Assembly: GCA_016710095.1 (NCBI GenBank)
Contig: JADJLL010000018.1
Coordinates: forward strand, 57,946 to 121,945
From: Candidatus Eiseniibacteriota bacterium
GTDB taxonomy: Bacteria; Eisenbacteria; RBG-16-71-46
DNA length: 64,000 bases
Direction: 5' to 3'
How positions within the stretch are numbered: position 1 is the first letter of the stretch; the number at the start of each line of letters is the position of its first letter. A program made the position numbers and the translations under genes. The notes beneath the pieces are model-generated. The model saw only the letters and a program-made list of their open reading frames with translations. It searched no databases and had not been told where the DNA came from. This document shows, in pieces, positions 51,110 to 58,260 of the stretch.

Positions 51110-52913
51110 ATGTCGGCAGCCACGACCAAGAAGGCCCAGAAGGAAAAAGAGAAGGCCGAGACCCGCAAGCGCCTCGAGGAGATCAAGGTCCTCGCGTTGC
51201 GCCAGGGGTACGTCACCGAGGACCAGATCGTTTGGCTCCTCGACGACGACCTCGACCCCGAGAAGCAGGTCGAGCAGATGGAGGAAATCCACTCCATGCT
51301 GAACACCATGCACATCGAGGTGTTCGCGAGCGAGGAAGAGGCGCACGAGCGCGCCAAGAAGCTCCGCAAGCTCGAGGACAAGAAGCCCGCGCCTTCGACC
51401 AAGGCCGCGCCGCCCGACTCCGGTGCGCTACGACGACCCCGTGCGCATGTACCTGCGCGAAATGGGCCGCGTGCCGCTGCTCACCCGCGAGGGTGAAGTC
51501 GAGATCGCGCGCCGTATCGAGGCCGGTGAACGCCAGGTCGTCTCCGCGCTGTTCCGCGCCGAGCCGTCCGTGCGCGAGATCCGCGCGCTCCTGAAGCGGC
51601 TCAAGGAAGGCCAGCTCAAGATCGAGGACTTCATCAAGGTCGACGATCAGGCGGCCACCGAGCAGGCGCTCGACAAGGAACGCGCCCGCGCCGTGAAGAT
51701 CCTCGAGAGCGTGTTCGCGCGGCAGAAGCGCTACAACGAACTCTTCGAGCGTTACGAAGAGAAGATGACGGACAAGGCGCGCGCGCACTACCAGGGCACG
51801 TTCGCGAAGACCGAGGCCGAGCTCCAGCAGGAGCTGCACAAGCTCTCGATGAACTCGCGCATGGTTGAAGGGCTCTCTTCGCCGGTGAAGGCGCTCGCCG
51901 ACCGCATGATGGAGTACGACGAGCAGGTCGCCGAGCTCGAGCGCCGCTACGGTCACGGCACCGAAGAGATGAACGCGTTCGCGCGCCGTCTCAAGAAGGG
52001 CCCGAAGGAACTGCGCGCGGTGAAGCGCGACTCGAACCTGCAGCCGGCGCAGATCGCCGACTTCCAGAACGAGCTCAAGCTCATCAAGAAGAACATGAAG
52101 GCCATCGAGGACGAGGCCGTCATGTCGCGCGAGCACCTGCTCGAGATCTATCACCAGATCCGCGACGGCGAGCGCGCCACCGGTCAGGCGAAGAAGGAAA
52201 TGATCGAGGCGAACGTCCGTCTCGTGATCTCGATCGCCAAGCGCTACACGAACCGCGGACTCGAGTTCCTCGACCTGATCCAGGAAGGCAACTCGGGCCT
52301 GATGCGTGCCGTCGACAAGTTCGACTACACGAAGGGCTACAAGTTCTCGACCTACGCGACGTGGTGGATCCGTCAGGCCATCACGCGCGCGATCGCCGAC
52401 CAGGCCCGCACGATCCGCGTGCCCGTGCACATGATCGAGCACATCAACCGCGTCGTGCGCGTGTCGCGCCGGCTCGTGCAGGAGCTGGGCCGCGAACCCA
52501 CGCCGGAAGAGATCGCGGAGCGGCTCGAGCTGCCGGTCGACAAGGTCAAGGCGATCATCAAGGCGGCGCAGGAGCCCATCTCGCTCGACCGTCCGATCGG
52601 CGAGGACGACGACAGCAACCTCGGCGACTTCATCGAGGACACGAGCGTGGTTTCGCCGGCGCACTCGGCCGCGTCCGCCATGCTGCGCGACGAGGTGAGC
52701 GAGGTGCTCAAGACGCTCACGCCGCGCGAAGCGAAGGTCATTCGCCTGCGCTTCGGTCTCACCGACGACGGCGCGCAGCGCACGCTCGAAGAGGTGGGCG
52801 CGTTCTTCAACGTCACGCGCGAACGCATTCGCCAGATCGAGGCGAAGGCGCTCCGCAAGCTGCGGCATCCCACGCGCAGCCGCAGGCTGAAGGCGTACAC
52901 CGAGCTGCTGTAG
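51110..52913 (+). CDS. rpoD: RNA polymerase primary sigma factor (one frame break)
   Basis: About 600 residues. Region 1.1 is at the start (EEIKVLALRQGYVTEDQIVWLLDDDLDPEKQVEQMEEIHSMLNTMHIEVFA). The frame changes near 51420, after which YDDPVRMYLREMGRVPLLTREGEVEIARRIE (region 1.2) runs on. Region 2 has KRYTNRGLEFLDLIQEGNSGLMRAVDKFDYTKGYKFSTYATWWIRQAI, region 3 RTIRVPVHMIE, region 4 ending with the helix-turn-helix TLEEVGAFFNVTRERIRQIEAKALRKLRHP. Essential, so the break is most likely a base error. GGAGAGCC precedes ATG 51110. Confidence 0.92.
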
Positions 52914-52925
52914 ACGAATCGCGGG

Positions 52926-52962
52926 GGAGGTGGCGGGACGACCCGCCACCTCCTTTCGTTTT
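52926..52962 (+). terminator. Strong rho-independent terminator after rpoD
   Basis: Perfect 12-bp stem (52926-52937 with 52942-52953), ACGA loop, then TTTCGTTTT. Ends the rpsU-rpoD operon. Confidence 0.92.
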
Positions 52963-52995
52963 CGCTCCGCCACCTCGACCGGGGAGGATCGAACG

Positions 52996-54108
52996 ATGCG
53001 TGCATTCGCCCTCGCCCTGACCGTCGCCGTGGCGATCGTTCCCGCCGCGATTCCCCCGAGCGCCTCCGGCGCGGCGCGCATCCCCGTGGATCCCGAAGCG
53101 CTGTTCGCGCGCGGCCGTGCCCACATCGGCGGCGCTCCGCTCTCGGGCGTGCGCTCGGTCGCCGACGTGAACGAAGGCGGCCGGAGCTGGGTGACCACGG
53201 TCACGTCCGCGGTGGACCGGCGCGCGCTGTTCGAGCAGGGCGACGCCTTCCGTGCCGGCGTGGACTCGCTCGGGGCGTGGAGCTGGGACGGAGCCGAGCG
53301 GCGGCGCGTGAGCGCCGATCCCGGCACCGCCGCGGTGGTGCGCGGGCACGAACTGCACCTGCTCGCATGGAACCCGGCCGCGCGCTGGCGCGTCGCCGGT
53401 CCCGTGCGCGACACGCTCTTTCGCGATCGGCGGGCGTGGCTCACGCCGATGCAGGACGAGCGCGGCGCCGCCGTGTCGCTCTTCCACGCACGGCAGGATT
53501 CGCTCCCACTGGGCTTCGTGCTGCCCGACGAAAGCACGCGCGACGGCGCGAAGATCGTGGTCGAGTGGCACGACTGGCGCGCGGAGCATGGTCGGAGGTG
53601 GTTCCGCCGCGCGGTCTTTCATCAGGGAGGAAAGCGCTGGGAGCACGTCTATCGCGAGGTCGAAGCGATCGATCCCGGCGCCGGATGGTTCGCGCCCGAT
53701 CCCGGCGCGGGAGCGCGGCCCGTCCTGCTCGCATTGCACGAACGCGTGATGGCCGCGCACCGCGCGAGCGACGTCGAGCGCATCCTCGCCGACGAGGGCG
53801 ACGGCTACACGGTCGCCAACCGTGGCGAGATCACGCACCCGGCACTCGCCGAGCGCCGTGCACGCATGGGGCCGTACCTCGGCCGCACGCGCTTTCGCGT
53901 CTATCGCGACCGCGTCCCGCCGGAGGTGACCGTTTCGCCCGACGGCCGGCAGGGCTGGGTGATCGTGCAGGTCGAAGCCGAGGGCACGCAGGCGCAGGAG
54001 GACGGCAGCTCGGCCGAGGTGAAGTTCGTGAGCGCGTGGATCGAACTCTACGAGCGGCGCGACGGCCGCTGGTGGCGGACGGGCAACGTCTCCAACTTCC
54101 GGCCCTGA
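52996..54108 (+). CDS. Secreted protein with C-terminal NTF2-like domain
   Basis: 370 residues. A Sec signal peptide (MRAFALALTVAVAIVPAAIP) is cut near SGA/AR. The middle repeats beta strands with many Trp (ARWRVAGPVRDTLF, IVVEWHDWRAEHGRRWFRRAVFHQGGKRWEHVYREVEAI). The last 120 residues (HERVMAAHRASDVERILADEGDGYTVANRGEITH to IELYERRDGRWWRTGNVSNFRP) look like a SnoaL/DUF4440 NTF2 fold. GGGGAGG is the ribosome site. Unrecognised otherwise; role unknown. Confidence 0.55.
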   Translation: MRAFALALTVAVAIVPAAIPPSASGAARIPVDPEALFARGRAHIGGAPLSGVRSVADVNEGGRSWVTTVTSAVDRRALFEQGDAFRAGVDSLGAWSWDGAERRRVSADPGTAAVVRGHELHLLAWNPAARWRVAGPVRDTLFRDRRAWLTPMQDERGAAVSLFHARQDSLPLGFVLPDESTRDGAKIVVEWHDWRAEHGRRWFRRAVFHQGGKRWEHVYREVEAIDPGAGWFAPDPGAGARPVLLALHERVMAAHRASDVERILADEGDGYTVANRGEITHPALAERRARMGPYLGRTRFRVYRDRVPPEVTVSPDGRQGWVIVQVEAEGTQAQEDGSSAEVKFVSAWIELYERRDGRWWRTGNVSNFRP

Positions 54109-54121
54109 GTCGCGGGCACAC

Positions 54122-54761
54122 TCAGGAGTGGTGCCCCGAGCTCGTGTCCGAGGGCAGGTCGAGCCAGCGCAGCGTGACGCCGGGCAGGTCGATCGCCTCG
54201 CCGGGTGTGGTCACTTCGAACGGGGCGTCGAGTAGCCGTGCCGCATCGAGGCGAGCGTCCATCGCCCGACGGGAAGCGCGGCGAGCGTGCAATCACCGGC
54301 GGCGTCCGTGACGGCGAGCGCGCCGGTCTCGACCACTTGCACGAAGGTTCCCGCCGGATCGGCCGAGTCGGAGAGTGTGCGCCGGGTGCGCACCGACGAT
54401 GCGGTACGCAGCGCCATGCGGACGACGATCGTGTCGGATGCCGGGCGCGCGGCGCCGGGCAAGAGCGCGGTCGAGCCCGCGGCCAGGCCCGGCGCGGCGC
54501 CGCTCGCGCACGCGAATGCCCATGCGCCTTCGGTAAGCGCGGCGAAGCGCACTGCGCCGCTCTCGTCGGTGGAGCCCGTGGTGAGCGCGCCGAAGCCTCC
54601 CGAGTCCGGCAGGGCCGTCGCCCGCACGAAAAGCCCGGCGGCGGGAGAGCCGAGACTGTCCGTCACGAGCACGGTCACCTCGGCTCACGATCGCGACGCG
54701 CGGCGCGGTCGAACGCGAAGCGGAACAGCCCGGCGGCGAGGAGCGCTGCTGCGGCGAGCAT
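54122..54761 (-). CDS. Ig/transthyretin-like repeat protein, minus strand, two frame breaks
   Basis: Read on the minus strand from ATG 54761: a hydrophobic start MLAAAALLAAGLFRF, then after a frame slip near 54677 VTVLVTDSLGSPAAGLFVRATALPDSGGFGALTTGSTDESGAVRFAAL, which is a carboxypeptidase-regulatory/CNA_B-like beta sandwich. TDAAGDCTLAALPVGRWTL begins a second. A second slip near 54240 leads to LDAARLLDAPFEVTTPGEAIDLPGVTLRWLDL and a stop at 54122. Probably a small lipoprotein or secreted protein; no function known. Convergent with the secreted protein upstream, 13 bases apart. Confidence 0.45.
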
Positions 54762-54889
54762 TCGGCGCGTGGAGGCGAAGGCAAACGAGGCCCGGGGGCC
54801 CGGGGAGTCGGAGAGCGGCGGCGCGCACGTATCGAACGTCCGCCGGCGCAGCGTGCCGACCACGCTCGCGAAGTCGCCGCAGCGGCCCG

Positions 54890-54945
54890 CCCCAGGGGGC
54901 GGGGGGGCACACCCCCCCCCCGGCGGGCGGGAGGGGGGGGGGGGG
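54890..54945. repeat. Homopolymer-rich C/G tract
   Basis: Runs of 5 and 7 G, 10 C (54912-54921) and 13 G (54933-54945) lie within 56 bases, just before the tRNA-CAU promoter. It could fold into G-quadruplex or i-motif structures, or be a place where base calling is unreliable. The wider region 54762-55011 has no other gene. Confidence 0.6.
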
Positions 54946-54948
54946 CGC

Positions 54949-54977
54949 TTGACGCATGCCATGCGCGGATATAAACA
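54949..54977 (+). promoter_or_regulatory. Promoter of the tRNA-CAU/tRNA-Val unit
   Basis: TTGACG (54949-54954) followed by TATAAA at 15 bases or TAAACA (54972-54977) at 17 bases. The tRNA begins about 35 bases later. Confidence 0.6.
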
Positions 54978-55011
54978 CCCGGCTTTCGTCGCAGGTGCTG
55001 GGCAAGGCGCT

Positions 55012-55085
55012 GGGCCCATAGCTCAGTGGTCCAGAGCCGCCGGCTCATAACCGGTAAGACCCTGGTTCGAATCCAGGTGGGCCCA
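55012..55085 (+). tRNA. tRNA with CAT anticodon (Met or Ile2)
   Basis: 74 bases, CCA not encoded. Acceptor GGGCCCA pairs with TGGGCCC; anticodon loop CTCATAA gives CAT. The first pair is G-C, so it is not an initiator-type mismatch. Whether it is elongator Met or lysidine-modified Ile2 cannot be settled by eye. Confidence 0.9.
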
Positions 55086-55114
55086 CTCACTCCTGCGTCA
55101 CGCGACTTTAAGAT

Positions 55115-55190
55115 GGGCGAATAGCTCAGCTGGCAGAGCATCTGGATCACAACCAGAGGGTCGGGGGTTCAAGTCCCTCTTCGCCCACCA
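55115..55190 (+). tRNA. tRNA-Val (CAC)
   Basis: 76 bases with encoded CCA. Acceptor GGGCGAA pairs with TTCGCCC; the 5-bp anticodon stem TCTGG/CCAGA encloses ATCACAA, giving CAC, which reads GUG. Confidence 0.93.
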
Positions 55191-55230
55191 TCTTCTTCCC
55201 CTACGATTTTCCGGAAGAATCTCGCGCGCC

Positions 55231-55953
55231 ATGGCCGACGATCTGCCGCTGCACTGGATCCTCCACGAGCTGGACGAGGAAGCGGTGCGCCACGAGGCCG
55301 AGCTCGCGAAGCTCCCCGAGCAGCGCCGCGCGTACGACACGCGCGTCGCCACGGAGAAGCGCCGGGTCGACGCGAGCGCGGCTGCGCAGGCCGACCGCCA
55401 GAAGCGCCGCACCGCCTTCGAGCGCGACATCGCCGCGTTCGAGGAGCAGGAAGCGCGCGACACCAAACAGCTCGACGCGGTGACGAACCAGCAGCAGTTC
55501 GAGGCGAAGCAGCACGAGATCGCCGGTGTGCAGGCGAAGCGCTCGGAACTCGAGACGCAGGTGCTCACGCTGATGGACGAAGAAGAGGCGCTCGCCGGCG
55601 CGCATCCCGCGCTCGCCGCCGCGCTCGCGAAGGCCGAGCAGGAGAGCGCCGCCGCGCACGAGAAGTTCGCCGCGACCGAAGCCTCGCTGCGCGAGAAGCT
55701 CGCCTCTCTCGACGCGCGGCGCACCGAGACGGTCGCGAAGCTCGACGCGCCCTCGCGCACGCGCTACGAGCGCATGCACTCCGGCCGCGCCGGCCGCGCC
55801 GTGGCCTCGATCGACAACGGCGCCTGCGGCACGTGCTTCCACGGACTTTCGCCGAGCGCGGCGAGCGACGCCCGCCGCCGCGAGAAGCTCGTCGTGTGCG
55901 AAGGCTGCGGCCGCCTGCTGATGTTCCCGCCCGAAGGGACCGCGTCCGCGTGA
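55231..55953 (+). CDS. Coiled-coil zinc-ribbon protein (CdsZ/DUF164 family)
   Basis: 240 residues. A long antiparallel coiled coil (about residues 10-175, e.g. DAVTNQQQFEAKQHEIAGVQAKRSELETQ) ends in a C4 zinc ribbon CGTC...VVCEGCGRLL. This is the C4-type zinc-ribbon family; the NQQQFEAKQHEI segment is its conserved contact helix. Implicated in nucleic-acid or flagellar-regulator contacts elsewhere; role here unknown. Overlaps the patatin gene by four bases. Confidence 0.85.
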   Translation: MADDLPLHWILHELDEEAVRHEAELAKLPEQRRAYDTRVATEKRRVDASAAAQADRQKRRTAFERDIAAFEEQEARDTKQLDAVTNQQQFEAKQHEIAGVQAKRSELETQVLTLMDEEEALAGAHPALAAALAKAEQESAAAHEKFAATEASLREKLASLDARRTETVAKLDAPSRTRYERMHSGRAGRAVASIDNGACGTCFHGLSPSAASDARRREKLVVCEGCGRLLMFPPEGTASA

Positions 55954-57359
55954 ACGGCAAGCGCCTGCGCGCGGACCTGCCGTTCCGCCGCGTCGCGCTC
56001 GTGCTCTCGGGCGGCGGCGCGCTCGGTGCGTACGAAGCCGGCGTGCTCAAGGTGCTCCAGGCGCTGAACCTCGCGCCATCGCTGGTGGCGGGCGTGAGCA
56101 TCGGTGCGATCAACGCCGTCGTCTGGCTGGCGCACGGTCGCGACACCGCGGCGCTCGAGGACACGTGGCGCAAGATGCGCCCGTCGAACATCGGCCTGCA
56201 GTGGGTCGCGCTCGCGCTGCGCGCCGCGGGTTCGTTCGCCGTCGCGGTCGCGCTGCTCGAGATCCTCCTCACGTTCATCGGCTCGCGCGAACTGTCGGGC
56301 TCGTACTGGATCTGGAAGAAGTCCAGCGCGCGCATCGATCTCGTCTCGACCCAGCTCGACGTGTGGTCGTGGGTGTTCGCCGCCACGGTGGGGGCGACGC
56401 TCGTCTTCCTGTCGCGCCCGATCGAAGGCTGGCTGTCGCGCGGCGTGCCCGGCGGCGATCCGCAGCGCGCGCGCCAGCTGCTCGGCCGCGTCGCGCTCGG
56501 CGCGCTGGCGGTGCACACCCTCGTGTGGGTGATGGCGTGGCCGTGGCCGCACCGCTTCAGCGCGAGCATGGTGCTGCTGCTCGGCATCGCCTGGCTCGGT
56601 AGCGGCGAGGGCGGTGTGGCGCACGCGCTGCGCCGCATGGGCCTCGGGCTCATGCCCGAGACGCGTGGCCGCGGACTCTGGGGCGGCGTGCCGCGCCGCC
56701 GCGTGATCGAGAAACTCGTGGCCGCGGGCGATCCCTCGAAGCTCGTCGGACCCGACACCGGGCTCGTGATCGGCGCGCTGTCGGTGGACAGCGGCCGTGT
56801 CTGCCACTTCGTGAGCTGGCCCGGCGCGAACCGCGAGTTCGAGGAGCGCGTGCGCGCCGAACTCGGCGAGGTCGTGCCCATGCGTACGCCGCAGGACGCG
56901 ATCCGCGCCGCGGTCGCTTCGTCGGCGATCCCCGGCGTGTTCGAGCCCGAGCGCATCGACGGCCGCGACTTCGTGGACGCCGGCGGCTTCTCGAACCAGC
57001 CGCTGCACGTCGCGCTCGCCGGCGGCGCCGACGCGGTGATCGTCGTACTGCTCACGCCGAGCCATACGCCGACGCCCGCGCCACCGCCCGACGGACTCTT
57101 CTCGCTCGCGGGCCGGCTGCTCGAGCTCGCGAACTGGCGCGACCTGCAGATGGAACTGCGCCAGCTGCCCGAGGGCTGGAGCCGCGAGGGCGATCCCGCG
57201 CGCGTGTGCGTGATCGAGCCGCAGCGCCCGCTGCCCGGAAGCGTGCTCGGGTTCGACCCCGAGCAGGCGTCGCAACTGATCGGCATCGGCGAAGTGGACG
57301 CGTGGGCCGCGTTCGAACGCGCCGGCTGGCTCGAGCCGGGCGAGCCGAACCGCGGTTGA
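55950..57359 (+). CDS. Patatin-like phospholipase with membrane insert
   Basis: 469 residues. VALVLSGGGALGAYEAGVL is the oxyanion-hole loop, AGVSIGAINA holds nucleophile Ser (GxSxG), and FVDAGGFSNQPLHVAL gives the catalytic Asp (D-A-G in place of D-G-G). Between Ser and Asp, where patatins usually continue directly, there is an extra region of about 130 residues with three to four hydrophobic stretches (AAGSFAVAVALLEILLTFI, VWSWVFAATVGATLVFL, LGALAVHTLVWVMAW, MVLLLGIAWLG). So the enzyme is probably embedded in a membrane. Substrate unknown. GTG start overlaps the zinc-ribbon stop. Confidence 0.8.
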   Translation: MNGKRLRADLPFRRVALVLSGGGALGAYEAGVLKVLQALNLAPSLVAGVSIGAINAVVWLAHGRDTAALEDTWRKMRPSNIGLQWVALALRAAGSFAVAVALLEILLTFIGSRELSGSYWIWKKSSARIDLVSTQLDVWSWVFAATVGATLVFLSRPIEGWLSRGVPGGDPQRARQLLGRVALGALAVHTLVWVMAWPWPHRFSASMVLLLGIAWLGSGEGGVAHALRRMGLGLMPETRGRGLWGGVPRRRVIEKLVAAGDPSKLVGPDTGLVIGALSVDSGRVCHFVSWPGANREFEERVRAELGEVVPMRTPQDAIRAAVASSAIPGVFEPERIDGRDFVDAGGFSNQPLHVALAGGADAVIVVLLTPSHTPTPAPPPDGLFSLAGRLLELANWRDLQMELRQLPEGWSREGDPARVCVIEPQRPLPGSVLGFDPEQASQLIGIGEVDAWAAFERAGWLEPGEPNRG

Positions 57360-57377
57360 TCGACGCGCACGCCGCGC

Positions 57378-57406
57378 TTGTTTCGCGCGGCCCTTGCGGC
57401 TAGTTT
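57378..57406 (+). promoter_or_regulatory. Promoter of the RNase HI-rnpB unit
   Basis: TTGTTT (57378-57383), 17 bases, TAGTTT (57401-57406). A leader of about 20 bases with AAGGAGG leads to ATG 57434. Confidence 0.45.
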
Positions 57407-57433
57407 GCGCGCGCAAGGAGGAGCACCTCGCGC

Positions 57434-57847
57434 ATGAGCACATGGACGCTGCGTTGTGACGGCGGCTCCCGGGGCAACCCGGGCCCGGCGGCCTTCGGTT
57501 TCGTTCTCACGAACCCGCAAGGCGAGGAAGTGGTGGCCCGTGGCGAATACATCGGGACCGCCACCAACAATGTCGCCGAGTACCGCAGCCTGATCGCGGG
57601 ACTCTCGGCGGCCATCGAGCATCAGGCGGCGCCGTTGGCCGTCGTGATGGATTCCGAACTGGTCATCCGTCAGATGACCGGGCAGTACCGCGTGAAGAAC
57701 GAGGGCCTGAAGCCTCTGCACCAGGAGGCGAAGCAGACGGCGCTCCAACTCGCGCGGGTGACGTATTCGTCCGTCGGACGAGCCGACAACGGCCGGGCCG
57801 ACGGTCTCGTCAACGAGGCGCTCGACCTCGCGACGGGAAAGAAGTAA
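57434..57847 (+). CDS. rnhA: Ribonuclease HI
   Basis: 137 residues. Cleaves RNA in RNA-DNA hybrids. The DEDD set is visible: Asp in LRCDGGSRGNPGPAAFG, Glu in NNVAEYRSLI, Asp in VVMDSELVI, and the last Asp in GRADGLVNEALD. The basic handle of E. coli RNase HI is lacking, as in the archaeal/Sto-type or double-stranded-RNA-tolerant group. The last base of its stop codon (57847) is the first paired base of RNase P RNA. Confidence 0.9.
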   Translation: MSTWTLRCDGGSRGNPGPAAFGFVLTNPQGEEVVARGEYIGTATNNVAEYRSLIAGLSAAIEHQAAPLAVVMDSELVIRQMTGQYRVKNEGLKPLHQEAKQTALQLARVTYSSVGRADNGRADGLVNEALDLATGKK

Positions 57848-58260
57848 CCGAGTCTCCCAGGTGATCGCGCGCCATTCGCCGACGTCTCCGCGCAAGCGGC
57901 GGCCGAGGCCGTGACGTGAGGAAAGTCCGAACTCCACAGGGCAAGGCGCTGGGTAACCCCCAGGGGGCGTGAGCCTACGGAAAGTGCAACAGAGAGCAGA
58001 CCGCCAACGGGCGGCGCGCCGAAAGGTGCCGCCGCTGCGGGCAAGGGTGAAACGGTGAGGTAAGAGCTCACCAGCAGTGATGGCGACATCACTGGCTCGG
58101 TAAACCCCGCCTGGAGCAAGACCGAATAGAGGGGGAGGAGTGTGACCCGCTCCGTCAACACCCCAGGGTCGGTCGCATCGAGGTGGTGAGAGAGCACCAT
58201 CCCAGTCAAATGATCACCACGGAGCAATCCGTACAGAATTCGGCTTACGGGAGACTCGGT
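57847..58260 (+). ncRNA. rnpB: RNase P RNA, type A
   Basis: Catalytic RNA that matures tRNA 5' ends. GAGGAAAGTCCGAACTCCACAGGGCA (57918 on, split here by the CR-I core), ACAGAGAGCA (57989 region) and the 3' core ACAGAATTCGGCTTACGG are present. The first 12 bases (57847-57858) are perfectly complementary to 58249-58260, giving a P1 helix of 12 bp, which fixes both ends. 414 bases. It starts on the stop of rnhA and ends on the base before the next gene's ATG. Confidence 0.95.

Noticed and set aside
51400..51440. Programmed ribosomal frameshifting in rpoD, coaD, mutS2 and others
   Set aside because: No slippery heptamer or stimulating structure is common to the sites, directions differ, and the broken genes are unrelated. 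Sequence errors explain all of them more simply.
55115..55190. tRNA-His reading of the GTG-like anticodon region
   Set aside because: With the 5-bp stem TCTGG/CCAGA the loop is ATCACAA, giving CAC (Val). The extra 5' G and acceptor typical of tRNA-His are absent.
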